Source: Gammaproteobacteria bacterium (lineage in GTDB: Bacteria > Pseudomonadota > Gammaproteobacteria > Natronospirales > REEB76). From it: a DNA stretch of 64,000 bases. Position 1 is the first letter of the stretch, and each line of letters starts with the position of its first letter. Below the pieces are notes generated by a model. The model did not search any database. It was not told where the DNA came from and worked only from the letters and a program-made list of their open reading frames with translations. A program made the translations under genes and the position numbers. The DNA lies in NCBI GenBank assembly GCA_028870845.1, contig JAGWOR010000007.1, positions 1 to 64,000 of the forward strand, given 5' to 3'. Shown one piece after another: positions 1 to 11,641 of the stretch.

Positions 1-52
1 CCAGTACTACTCCCTCTCCCGCGCGGGGAAAGAGAACAATATTGTTGCCGCT

Positions 53-1243
<1,191 letters not shown>

Positions 1244-1342
1244 TGCGGGCTCCGGAGCATGGGGTGGCGGGAAGTGTGAAATTATACCAGTCTGTGGTCC
1301 TCCGGGAACGCCGCGCATGCGGCAGGGATTGGGGATGCACCC

Positions 1343-1747
1343 ATGCCCATGCATAAGCTGAACAACGTTACACAGATGCGCCTCGACAAGTGGCTTTGGT
1401 GCGCGCGCTTTTACCGCACACGGGCGCTGGCTAGCAGCGCGGTAAACGGCGGAAAAGTACACGTTAACGGTGAGCGCGTGAAACCCGCGCATAGCGTGCG
1501 AATCGGTGACAGCATGGAGATCACCCGCGGCGGAGAACGCTATGCCATTACGGTGCGTGGACTGTCGTTGCAACGCGGGCCCGCGGCCAGCGCCCAGCAC
1601 ATGTACCTGGAAACCCCAGTCAGCCGCGAGATCCGTGCACGCCACGCCGAGCTGCGCAAGCTGGCGGCGCTGGCCAGTCCGGCGCCCCAGCGGCGTCCCG
1701 ACAAAAAGTCCCGGCGTCTGATCCACCGCTTCAAGCAGGGGTTATGA
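1343..1747 (+). CDS. hslR: S4-domain RNA-binding heat shock protein 15 (HslR-like)
   Basis: [38 protein letters not shown]4 motif, basic C-terminus. Start may be ATG 1343 or ATG 1376. Confidence 0.9.
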   Translation: MPMHKLNNVTQMRLDKWLWCARFYRTRALASSAVNGGKVHVNGERVKPAHSVRIGDSMEITRGGERYAITVRGLSLQRGPAASAQHMYLETPVSREIRARHAELRKLAALASPAPQRRPDKKSRRLIHRFKQGL

Positions 1748-1791
1748 ACCACGGTAGGCCGGGGGGTCCGAAGTAGGCCACAATACCGTTT

Positions 1792-2226
1792 ATGAACCGC
1801 CCCAAAACCCCGTCACTGGCGGTCGACCTGATTATTGAATTGACCGACCGCACGGGAAGCCAGATTGTGCTCATCCAACGGCGCAACCCGCCCCCTGGCT
1901 GGGCTTTGCCGGGAGGGTTTGTGGACGTGGGCGAAACCCTGGAAGCTGCGGCCCGGCGCGAGGCGCTGGAGGAAACCGGTTTGCAGGTGCAGCTCAAGGT
2001 GCTGTTGGGTTGTTATTCCGATCCAGCGCGTGACAGTCGCGGGCATACGGTGAGCGCAGTCTATGTGGCTGAATCCCGTGGACAGCCACGGGCCGGCGAT
2101 GATGCCGCCGGTATCGGCGTCTTCGATGCTCTGGCACCGCCGCAGCTGGCTTTTGATCATGCGCTGATTCTTTCAGATTACCGCCGCTATCGCGAAACCG
2201 GCATGCCGGCGCCTTTGCGCGGATGA
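1792..2226 (+). CDS. NUDIX hydrolase
   Basis: Nudix box [24 protein letters not shown]. Confidence 0.93.
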   Translation: MNRPKTPSLAVDLIIELTDRTGSQIVLIQRRNPPPGWALPGGFVDVGETLEAAARREALEETGLQVQLKVLLGCYSDPARDSRGHTVSAVYVAESRGQPRAGDDAAGIGVFDALAPPQLAFDHALILSDYRRYRETGMPAPLRG

Positions 2227-2324
2227 ATTACAGTTAATTCCCCGTGGTTCCGGCCGCTGCGCGCCGCCAGCATATATAATTCACGGCTTTCCTGTAACGG
2301 CCCGGCTCACAACGGGGCATCTGC

Positions 2325-3980
2325 ATGGTTCTGTCGACGCGCGTGAAGATCATTGTGGCTGCGGCGCTGTTCGCCATCGCCTGGTTCGCCAATCTTCAGT
2401 ACCGCGACCTGTTTCAGACGGACGAAGGCCGCTACGCGGAAATTCCCAGGGAAATGCTGGTGAGCGGCGACTGGGTGACCCCGCGCCTGGACGGCTTCAA
2501 ATATTTTGAAAAACCCGCGCTCCAGTACTGGACCACCGCCGCGGCGTACAAACTATTCGGCGCATCCAACTGGACCTCGCGACTCTGGACCGCGCTCACC
2601 GGTTTTCTGGGAGTGCTGATGACCGCCTGGGTGGGCTGGCGGCTGTTCGACCGCAGGACCGGCTGGTGCGCAACCCTGGTGCTGGGCAGCAGCATCTACT
2701 ACGTGATCATGGGGCACTTCAACACCCTCGACATGGGCGTGAGTTTTTTCATGTGCATGTCGCTGTTCGCTTTCCTGATGGCGATGCGCGCGGGTGATTT
2801 GAACGAGGCGCGCGTCAGTCGCGGCTGGATGTACCTGGCATGGGCGGCGGCTGCGCTTGGCATGTTGAGCAAGGGGCTGGAAACCGTGGTGTTGCCAGGC
2901 CTGGTATTCGTCATATATACGCTGGTGAGCCGTGACTGGAAGCGCTGGAAGCAGCTGCACTGGTACGGCGGCCTGCCGATATTCCTGGCGATCGCCGCGC
3001 CCTGGTTCGTGGTGGTGTGTGTGCGCAACCCGGATTTTTTCTCTTACTTTTTCATCTATGAACATTTCGACCGTTTTCTGACGCCGGTGGCGCACCGGCC
3101 GGGCGGCTGGTGGTACTTCATTCCGGTGCTGCTGTTGGGCCTGTTACCCTGGTTGCCGCAGTTTCTGCGCTCGCTGTTCAGGCCCTGGCGATTGCCGGCT
3201 GCTGATGGCCGGGCGGGCGGTTTCAATCACGTGCTGTTCTTGTGGCTGTGGTGCGTGGTGATATTCGTGTTCTTCTCGTTCTCCGATTCCAAGCTGGCCA
3301 GTTACATCCTGCCGATTTTCCCCGCGCTGGCGCTGCTGGTGGGTCGCGAGCTTGCGGTGCTGCGCCGCGGAGACGCGCTGTTCACCGCCCTCATCTGCAT
3401 GCTGATGGCGGTTGCGGCCCTGTGGCTGGCGCCGTTGATCCGCCAGGACGGCGGCTCGCTGCCGCTGCAGCTTTACCAGGAAATCCTGCCATGGATGATC
3501 GCGGGCTGCGGACTGTTTCTGCTGGCGGCCGTCGTCGGCTTTTTCCTGGCCTATTTCCGCTGCACTGGCACCGCCCTGGCGTTGATTGGAACCGGGCTGT
3601 TCCTGTCCACGCAAGTCATCAGCAGCGGCGCACAGGTGCTGTCGCCGGTGTATTCCGGTCGTTCCCTGGCCAGGCAGATCAGCCCCTGGAACAAGCCGGA
3701 CGTCCCGTTTTACAGCATCAACGACTATCAGCAGTCGCTGCCTTTTTATCTCAATCGCACCCTCACGCTGGTTGCCTACAAGGGCGAACTGGCATTCGGC
3801 ATCAGCCGCGACCCGCAGAAATGGATTCCGGATATCGACAGCTTCATATATATATGGCAAAAAGACCCGCAGGCGCTGGCGGTGATGCCAACCGCCACTT
3901 ACCAGGAACTGGAAAATAAAGGCGTAGCCATGCAGATTATCGGCCGGGACCCGGAACGCATCGCGGTGAAAAAACCATGA
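2325..3980 (+). CDS. arnT: ArnT-like glycosyltransferase 39 family protein (L-Ara4N transferase)
   Basis: Multi-TM protein; DEGRYAEIPREMLVSGDWVTPRLDGFKYFEKPALQYW is the ArnT/PMT family signature; adjacent arn genes. Confidence 0.88.
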   Translation: MVLSTRVKIIVAAALFAIAWFANLQYRDLFQTDEGRYAEIPREMLVSGDWVTPRLDGFKYFEKPALQYWTTAAAYKLFGASNWTSRLWTALTGFLGVLMTAWVGWRLFDRRTGWCATLVLGSSIYYVIMGHFNTLDMGVSFFMCMSLFAFLMAMRAGDLNEARVSRGWMYLAWAAAALGMLSKGLETVVLPGLVFVIYTLVSRDWKRWKQLHWYGGLPIFLAIAAPWFVVVCVRNPDFFSYFFIYEHFDRFLTPVAHRPGGWWYFIPVLLLGLLPWLPQFLRSLFRPWRLPAADGRAGGFNHVLFLWLWCVVIFVFFSFSDSKLASYILPIFPALALLVGRELAVLRRGDALFTALICMLMAVAALWLAPLIRQDGGSLPLQLYQEILPWMIAGCGLFLLAAVVGFFLAYFRCTGTALALIGTGLFLSTQVISSGAQVLSPVYSGRSLARQISPWNKPDVPFYSINDYQQSLPFYLNRTLTLVAYKGELAFGISRDPQKWIPDIDSFIYIWQKDPQALAVMPTATYQELENKGVAMQIIGRDPERIAVKKP

Positions 3981-4348
3981 ACCTGGTCAGCTTTCTTCTG
4001 GTCATCACCGGCGTGTTGCTGAACGCTGCCGCACAGCTCTTGCTCAAGGCCGGCGTGCGCCACATGGGCGTGATCAAGCTGCAGTTCGCCACCATCATTA
4101 CAGCCGGCTGGAAACTGGCATTCGAACCCCACATCCTGGGCGGTCTGACCTGCTACGTGGTGAGCGTGGTGGTGTGGATTCTGGCATTGTCACGCGTACC
4201 GGTGAGCATCGCCTACCCGATGCTGTCACTGGGTTACGTAGTGACGGCGGCCGCAGCCTGGGCGCTGTTTGGTGAGTCGCTAGGAGCCATGCGCCTGACC
4301 GGCATAGCGGTGATCATCGTCGGCGTCTATCTGGTGGCGCGCAGCTGA
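3977..4348 (+). CDS. SMR/EamA-type small transporter, ArnE/ArnF-like flippase subunit
   Basis: 123 aa, four hydrophobic segments, ARVPVSIAYPMLSLGYVVTAAAAW-type SMR motif; ATGA overlap with arnT. Confidence 0.8.
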   Translation: MNLVSFLLVITGVLLNAAAQLLLKAGVRHMGVIKLQFATIITAGWKLAFEPHILGGLTCYVVSVVVWILALSRVPVSIAYPMLSLGYVVTAAAAWALFGESLGAMRLTGIAVIIVGVYLVARS

Positions 4349-4377
4349 GCCCACGATTCTTGCAGACAGGAAAATAC

Positions 4378-5502
4378 ATGAGCGAATACTTGCCGTTCAC
4401 AAGACCCACTATCGATGAGCAGACCATTGCGGAAGTCGGTGAGGTACTGCGTTCGGGCTGGATCACTACTGGCCCGAAGGTGGCGGAATTCGAGCAGGCC
4501 CTAACCGAGTATCTGGGTGGCGGCCGCTTGGTACGCACATTCCTGCACGCCACCGGCGCCCTGGAAGAGGCCCTGGTGGTATGCGGCATCGGGCCGGGTC
4601 ATGAGGTGATTGTGCCGGCCATGACCTTTGCGGCCACAGCCAACGTGGTGCTGCGCCTGGGCGCCAAACCGGTGCTGGTGGACGTGGATCTGAGATCCCG
4701 CAGCCTGTTGATGGATCAGGCCACCGCGGCGGTGACGCCGAAAACCCGGGCCATCATGCCGGTGCACCTGAATGGCCTGGCCGCCGACCTGGACGCAGTG
4801 TATGCGCTGGCCGGAAAGCACCACCTGCGGGTGGTGGAAGACGCCGCCCAGGCCATCGGCACCTTATATAAGGGCCGCAAAATCGGTTCCTTCGGTGATC
4901 TGGTGGTGTTCAGCTTCCACCCCAACAAGAACCTCACCACGATCGAGGGCGGAGCAGTGTCACTGGCGGATCCGGATGAAACCAGGACCCTGGAAATCCT
5001 GCGCTTTCACGGCATCACCAAGCATGCGGATGGCACCATGGACGTGACGCGTCCGGCCAGCAAACATAACCTGACTGATGTGGCTGCATGCGTGGGGCTT
5101 GGCCAGCTGCGGCATCTGGACGGGTTCAATCAGAAGCGCCGCCAGCTGGCAAACCGTTATTTCGAAATGCTGGCGGACGACCGGCTGGGAGTGCTGCCGG
5201 CGCGCGGCGACGCAGGACACAGCTGGCACATGTTCACACTGCTGCCGCGGTACAGCAGCGCCTGCCCGGACCGCAATACCCTGCGCCAGCGCATGCACCA
5301 ACGCGGCATCGGCCTCGGCATTCACTACCAGGCACTCAACCAGTTCACGCTGTACAAAAACATGGGTTATCCTGAGGGCAGTTTTCCCAACGCTGAGCGC
5401 ATTGGCCGCGAGACCGTGACTTTGCCGCTGTTCCCGGCCATGCAACTCTCCGACGTGGAGCGGGTGTGTGAAGCGCTGGATCAGTGCCTGAATTCGCGCT
5501 AA
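4378..5502 (+). CDS. arnB: UDP-4-amino-4-deoxy-L-arabinose aminotransferase (DegT/DnrJ/EryC1 family)
   Basis: LPFTRPTIDEQTIAEVGEVLRSGWITTGPKVAEFE..., VVEDAAQAIGTLYKGRKIGSFGDLVVFSFHPNKNLTTIEGG. Confidence 0.92.
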   Translation: MSEYLPFTRPTIDEQTIAEVGEVLRSGWITTGPKVAEFEQALTEYLGGGRLVRTFLHATGALEEALVVCGIGPGHEVIVPAMTFAATANVVLRLGAKPVLVDVDLRSRSLLMDQATAAVTPKTRAIMPVHLNGLAADLDAVYALAGKHHLRVVEDAAQAIGTLYKGRKIGSFGDLVVFSFHPNKNLTTIEGGAVSLADPDETRTLEILRFHGITKHADGTMDVTRPASKHNLTDVAACVGLGQLRHLDGFNQKRRQLANRYFEMLADDRLGVLPARGDAGHSWHMFTLLPRYSSACPDRNTLRQRMHQRGIGLGIHYQALNQFTLYKNMGYPEGSFPNAERIGRETVTLPLFPAMQLSDVERVCEALDQCLNSR

Positions 5503-5517
5503 TTCCTGGATATTCAG

Positions 5518-6486
5518 ATGGCAAGAGCAAAAAAGACCTTAAAACCGGAAGTTTCCCTGGTGATCCCGGTGTACAACGAACAGGAATCCCTGCCGGGCCT
5601 GTTCGCGCGCCTGTATCCGGCCATGGACGCACTCGGCCGGAATTTCGAATGCGTGTTCGTGGACGATGGCAGCGCCGACCGTTCCGCCGCATTGTTGCGC
5701 GAGCAGTTCGAGAAACGCCCCGAATGCACACGCGTGGTATTGCTGCAGAGCAATTTCGGCCAACATGCGGCCATCCTGGCGGGTTTCAGTGCCGCGCGCG
5801 GCGAACGTATCGTCACCCTGGATGCGGACTTGCAGAATCCGCCCGAGGAGATCGGCAAGCTGCTGCTGAAGATGGACGAAGGCTTCGACTACGTGGGCAC
5901 CATACGGCACAAGCGCCGCGATGTGGCCTGGCGCCGGCTGGCTTCGCGCATGATGAACCGGCTGCGGGAACGCATCACCAAGGTGAAGATGACCGACCAG
6001 GGCTGCATGCTGCGCGCCTATGCCCGGCACGTGGTGGACGCCATCAACAGCACCAGCGAAATCAATACCTTCATCCCGGCGCTGGCATATCTGTATGCGC
6101 TCAAGCCGGTGGAGGTCGAAGTGGAACACAACGAGCGTCAGGCGGGCCGCTCCAAGTATTCGCTGTACAAGCTGATCCGCCTGAATTTCGACCTGGTCAC
6201 CGGATTTTCGGTGGTGCCGCTGCAGCTGTTTTCGTTTGTCGGGGTGATCATCGCCGGCGCATCATTGCTGCTGTTCCTGTACATCATGATCTACCGCATC
6301 CTCTATCCACAGGGCACGGTGCAGGGCGTGTTCACGCTGTTCGCCATCGTGTTTTTCTTCATTGGCATATTGCTGTTCGGCATCGGTCTGCTGGGCGAGT
6401 ACATTGGCCGCATCTACCAGGAAGTGCAGCGCCGGCCCCGCTATCTGGTGCGCGCGGTGCTGGAAAAGAAAGCCACGGATGACTAG
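5518..6486 (+). CDS. arnC: undecaprenyl-phosphate 4-deoxy-4-formamido-L-arabinose transferase (GT2)
   Basis: GT2 motif VSLVIPVYNEQESLPGLFARL, FVDDGSADRSAALL, two C-terminal TM segments. Confidence 0.92.
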   Translation: MARAKKTLKPEVSLVIPVYNEQESLPGLFARLYPAMDALGRNFECVFVDDGSADRSAALLREQFEKRPECTRVVLLQSNFGQHAAILAGFSAARGERIVTLDADLQNPPEEIGKLLLKMDEGFDYVGTIRHKRRDVAWRRLASRMMNRLRERITKVKMTDQGCMLRAYARHVVDAINSTSEINTFIPALAYLYALKPVEVEVEHNERQAGRSKYSLYKLIRLNFDLVTGFSVVPLQLFSFVGVIIAGASLLLFLYIMIYRILYPQGTVQGVFTLFAIVFFFIGILLFGIGLLGEYIGRIYQEVQRRPRYLVRAVLEKKATDD

Positions 6487-7402
6487 CGCAGTCGTCTTTG
6501 CATATCACAACGTGGGGGTGCGCTGCCTGTCGGTGCTGCTGGCGCATGGCGTTAAAATTCCGCTGGTGGTCACCCACGAGGACGATCCACGCGAGAACCT
6601 GTGGTTCGGCAGCGTGCAGCGGCTTGCAGAGCTGAACCACATCCCGGTGGTGACGCCGGAAACCGCGCCCGGCAAGGAAATGCTGCAACGCCTGGCCGCT
6701 GCCCAGCCGGACTTCCTGTTTTCCTTTTATTACCGCTACCTGCTCAAGGCACCGCTGCTGCGCATCTCGCGCCTGGGTGCCCTCAACATGCACGGTTCGC
6801 TGCTGCCGAAGTACCGAGGCCGGGTGCCGGTCAACTGGGCCATCCTCCACGGCGAGCGTGAGACCGGCGCCAGCCTGCACTATATGGAGGAAAAACCCGA
6901 TGCCGGCGACCTGGTGGACCAGCAGGCGGTGCCAATCCTGCCGGATGACACGGCCATCGAGGTGTTCAACAAGGTGACCATGGCGGCGGAAATGGTGCTG
7001 GACCGCAGCCTGCCGGCACTGATCCAAGGCAAGGCGCCGCGCATCCCGCTGAACCTGAATGCCGGCAGTTATTTCGGCCGCCGCCGCCCGGAGGATGGAC
7101 GCATTGATTGGCGCCAGCCGGCGCAGGCGGTTCATAATCTCATTCGCGCCGTGGCTCCGCCGTACCCGGGCGCTTTCAGTGTCTGCGGCGGCAAGCCGCT
7201 GCGCGTCCTGCACAGTCACTACGCCGGCGAAGCGGCGCGCCACGACCGGCCGCTGTTGTATGTGGAACAGGGCCGCTGTTATGCAGATTGCGGCGACGGC
7301 CGGCGCCTTGAAATCGTGGTGCTGGAGCTGGACGGATCCGTCCTGAATGCAGTACGACTGGCCGAGCAATTTGGCAACAAACCATTGTCTTTGGGAGATT
7401 GA
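6479..7402 (+). CDS. formyltransferase (ArnA N-terminal domain as a separate gene)
   Basis: MTSAVVFAYHNVGVRCLSVLLAHGVKIPLVVTHEDDP..., LNMHGSLLPKYRGRVPVNWAILHGERETGASLHYM; ATGA overlap with arnC stop. Confidence 0.9.
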   Translation: MTSAVVFAYHNVGVRCLSVLLAHGVKIPLVVTHEDDPRENLWFGSVQRLAELNHIPVVTPETAPGKEMLQRLAAAQPDFLFSFYYRYLLKAPLLRISRLGALNMHGSLLPKYRGRVPVNWAILHGERETGASLHYMEEKPDAGDLVDQQAVPILPDDTAIEVFNKVTMAAEMVLDRSLPALIQGKAPRIPLNLNAGSYFGRRRPEDGRIDWRQPAQAVHNLIRAVAPPYPGAFSVCGGKPLRVLHSHYAGEAARHDRPLLYVEQGRCYADCGDGRRLEIVVLELDGSVLNAVRLAEQFGNKPLSLGD

Positions 7403-7404
7403 GC

Positions 7405-8457
7405 GTGCGGAAAATCCTGATCCTTGGCGTGAACGGTTTCATTGGCCACCACCTGAGCAAGCGCATTATTGAAACCACCGACTGGGAAGTCCACGGCATG
7501 GACATGTTCTCGGACCGGGTGAGCGACCTGCTGGACAACAAGCGCTTCAATTTCTTCGAAGGCGACATCACCATCAACAAGGAATGGATGGAATACCACG
7601 TGCGCAAGTGCGACGTAGTGCTGCCGCTGGTAGCCATCGCCACGCCCGCCACCTACGTGAAGGATCCATTGCGGGTGTTCGAGCTGGATTTCGAGGCCAA
7701 CCTGCCGATCGTGCGCATGTGTGTGAAATACGGCAAACGCGTGCTGTTCCCGTCCACCTCGGAAGTCTACGGTATGTGCCGAGACGACGGCTTCGATCCC
7801 TACAGCTCGGAGCTGATCCTGGGACCCATCAACAAGCCGCGCTGGATCTATTCCTGCTCCAAGCAGCTCATGGACCGCATCATCTGGGCCTATGGCGAGA
7901 AACAAAACCTGGCTTACACCCTGTTCCGGCCGTTTAACTGGATCGGCCCGGGCCTGGATTCCATCTACACCGCCAAGGAGGGCAGCTCGCGCGTGGTCAC
8001 CCAGTTCCTCGGCCAGATCGTGCGCGGCGAGAATATCAAGCTGGTGGACGGGGGCGCCCGCAGGCGCGCCTACACTTACGTGGACGATGGCATTGACGCG
8101 CTCATGAAGATCATCGAGAACCGGGACGGCGTGGCCGACAAGCGCATCTACAACATCGGCAATCCAAAGAACAGCCACTCGGTGAAGGAACTGGCGGAGA
8201 TGATGCTGGCGCTGGCCAATGAGTTTCCCGAATACCGCGACAGCGCCAAGCAGGTCAAGCTGGTGGAGGTGAGAGCCGACGATTATTACGGCAAGGGCTA
8301 CCAGGACGTGGAAAACCGCCTGCCCAACGTGGATCACACACGTAAGGAGCTGGGCTGGGAGCCCAAAGTAGACATGAAAAGCGCGTTGCGCAAGCTGTTT
8401 GAGTTCTACCGCGGCCATGTGGCTGAGGCGCGCGAGCTGGTTGAGAACAGCAATTGA
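7405..8457 (+). CDS. UDP-glucuronate decarboxylase / NAD-dependent epimerase (ArnA C-terminal domain as a separate gene)
   Basis: KILILGVNGFIGHHLSKRI Rossmann, YSCSKQLMDRIIWAYG catalytic Y-x3-K, RPFNWIGPGLD. GTG start at 7405 or TTG at 7399. Confidence 0.9.
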   Translation: MRKILILGVNGFIGHHLSKRIIETTDWEVHGMDMFSDRVSDLLDNKRFNFFEGDITINKEWMEYHVRKCDVVLPLVAIATPATYVKDPLRVFELDFEANLPIVRMCVKYGKRVLFPSTSEVYGMCRDDGFDPYSSELILGPINKPRWIYSCSKQLMDRIIWAYGEKQNLAYTLFRPFNWIGPGLDSIYTAKEGSSRVVTQFLGQIVRGENIKLVDGGARRRAYTYVDDGIDALMKIIENRDGVADKRIYNIGNPKNSHSVKELAEMMLALANEFPEYRDSAKQVKLVEVRADDYYGKGYQDVENRLPNVDHTRKELGWEPKVDMKSALRKLFEFYRGHVAEARELVENSN

Positions 8458-8469
8458 TATAAAAAATAA

Positions 8470-9295
8470 GGTAATTAGGGCGAAACGTAACCAAAATAGA
8501 GTCTCAGGAACCGCTTGAACAGGTTCTCGCGGCGGTGGTTAAAACGGTACTCGATTTCTTTGAGGTACATGGGGAAATGATACTTGGAGACACCCCGGTA
8601 GTTATACAAGATGTGCTTGGCATAACTCCAGAAGCCCTCGATGCCGTTGCGGATGCAGCGGCTGACGAAGGCATGCTGATGACTGACGATGTGGTGCTTG
8701 CCGAAGCGCCTGAGGGACTGGTAGCCGCGGAAGGCGTCAGTGTAGTACACCGAGCCCTTGCGGGTACGGACCTGGATATGGCGCATGAGCTCCTGGGCGG
8801 TGAGATGCTCGACGACCTTGGTATAGACGCGTCCCTCCCTTTCCAGCAGGCCAAAAACGATACTCTTGCCAGCGGCGTCCCGACCGCGTTTGCCTTTGCG
8901 GCGCCCGCCGAAGTAGGCCTCGTCCAGCTCGATCTCGCCCTTGAGTTTGCCGCCTTCGAGTTCAGTGACATGGAACAAAGCTTCGCGCAAGCGCTGATAC
9001 ACGCGCGTGGCCACCTTGGCATCGACGCCCCAATCCTGCGCCAGGCGGTAAGCCGGCTGCAGTTGGAGAAACCTTTCAGGATTTCGATCTCACGCGTGAG
9101 CCGGGCGAGACTTCTACTCTTGCCGCAATACCGGCATTTGACGTAGCCGCGCGCGGTGCGCAGCACGCGGAAGGAACCGCAGAAAATGCACTTGCGACCC
9201 CGCAAAAAGTTGGCCGCACAGGCAAAATGACTGGTTTTCCCTGTAACCATAAGCACTTAATCCTATGCCTGTGGTTACGAAACGCCCTAATTACC
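8470..9295 (-). mobile_element. IS1595/ISXO2-like insertion sequence
   Basis: Terminal inverted repeats GGTAATTAGGGCG(AAA)CGTAACC at 8470-8492 and its complement with (TTT) at 9273-9295, 20/23 identical, enclosing a transposase; ~826 bp. No convincing target-site duplication seen. Confidence 0.88.
8475..9256 (-). pseudogene. IS1595-family transposase split over two frames (zinc-finger N-terminus 9256 to ~9070; DDE part ~9070 to 8475)
   Basis: Frame 1: CIFCGSFRVLRTARGYVKCRYCGKSRSLARLTREIEILKGF; frame 2: LQPAYRLAQDWGVDAKVATRVYQRLREALFHVTELEGGKLKGEIELDEAYFGGRRKGKRGRDAAGK...; continuous only with a -1 shift near GGTTTCTCC (9065-9073). Confidence 0.85.
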
Positions 9296-9315
9296 AAATT
9301 GTTTAAGCCAAGTGC

Positions 9316-10239
9316 ATGAGCAAACTGATTGGTCTTAAAATCGATGTGGATACCCTGCGCGGCACGCTGGAAGGTGTGCCGCAGCTGGTCTCTGTCCTGC
9401 GGAAGCACCAGGCGCAGGCCACTTTCCTGTTCAGCCTGGGTCCCGACAATACCGGCCGCGCCCTGCGGCGAATCTTCCGGCCGGGATTCCTCAAGAAAGT
9501 GTTTCGCACCAATGTGGCCGGCCATTACGGCCTCAAGACCCTGATGTACGGCACCCTGATTCCCGGTCCCGACATCGGAGTGAAGGCTACCGAGGCCATG
9601 CGCCGGGTGCGGGATGCGGGCTTCGAGGTGGGCATCCACACCTGGGACCACATCCGCTGGCAGGATTTCGTGGCGCGGCGCGACGCAGACTGGACCGCGC
9701 GCGAGTTCGGCAAGGCCGTGGACCGTTTCGGTCAGGTTTTCGGCTCTGCGCCCAAAACCTTCGGCGCCGCCGGCTGGCAGCTCAACGAGCATGTGCTGGC
9801 GCTGCAGCAGCAGTTCGGCTTCGATTACGCCAGTGATACCCGCGGCAGCTTTCCTTTTCTCCCCGCCATGGGCGGGCGCAGCTTCACCGTGCCGCAGCTG
9901 CCAACCACGCTGCCGACACTGGATGAGCTGGTCGGCGTGGATGGCATCACGGTTGAGAATGTGACGCAACACCTTTTGAAACTCACCGAACCGCTGCCGG
10001 TGCACGGTCATATATATACCCTGCACGCGGAACTGGAGGGCATGGCTTTGCAGCCGGTGTTTGAAGAGCTGCTGGCAGGCTGGAAACGACAAGGGTATGC
10101 GCTGGTGGCCACCCGCGAGATGGCGGCGAAACTGGATCGCAACTCGCTGCCGGTTCACCAGGTGGTCATGGGGGAAATTGCCGGACGCTCGGGCACGCTG
10201 GCGTTACAAGGTCCTAGGATTTCCGCCACTCCGGTATAA
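9316..10239 (+). CDS. arnD: polysaccharide deacetylase family, ArnD-like deformylase
   Basis: KIDVDTLRGTLEGVPQLVSVLRKHQAQATFLFSLGPDNTG, HTWDHIRWQD metal-binding motif; position at the end of the arn cluster. Confidence 0.9.
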   Translation: MSKLIGLKIDVDTLRGTLEGVPQLVSVLRKHQAQATFLFSLGPDNTGRALRRIFRPGFLKKVFRTNVAGHYGLKTLMYGTLIPGPDIGVKATEAMRRVRDAGFEVGIHTWDHIRWQDFVARRDADWTAREFGKAVDRFGQVFGSAPKTFGAAGWQLNEHVLALQQQFGFDYASDTRGSFPFLPAMGGRSFTVPQLPTTLPTLDELVGVDGITVENVTQHLLKLTEPLPVHGHIYTLHAELEGMALQPVFEELLAGWKRQGYALVATREMAAKLDRNSLPVHQVVMGEIAGRSGTLALQGPRISATPV

Positions 10240-10334
10240 TTGTGCGTTCAAGGTATTCTCACGGCGGGCTATCGCCGTTTCGATGAATTCCTGTCGTAAT
10301 CGCATTGCAGCGCATATCCAAAAGGAACCATTCC

Positions 10335-11576
<1,242 letters not shown>

Positions 11577-11593
11577 GCCGCTTGCCAGCGCAG

Positions 11594-11628
11594 CCGGATG
11601 AAGCCACGATCAGGTGCGCTTCATCCGG
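11594..11628 (+). terminator. hairpin between convergent icd and poxB
   Basis: CCGGATGAAG ... CTTCATCCGG perfect 10-bp stem with 15-nt loop, ~18 nt after the icd stop; no strong T-tract. Confidence 0.55.
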
Positions 11629-11641
11629 CCGGCTTTGCCGT

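Noticed and set aside
5484-6482. 332-aa plus ORF overlapping arnC in another frame
   Set aside because: Out-of-frame GC-rich artefact; the arnC frame carries all GT2 motifs.
7279-8418. 379-aa minus-strand ORF opposite the arnA-DH gene
   Set aside because: Shadow ORF; the plus-strand protein has full epimerase motifs.
9076-10158. 360-aa minus-strand ORF opposite the arnD-like gene
   Set aside because: Antisense shadow ORF of a GC-rich gene; HRQ/GAA-rich composition and no recognisable domain.
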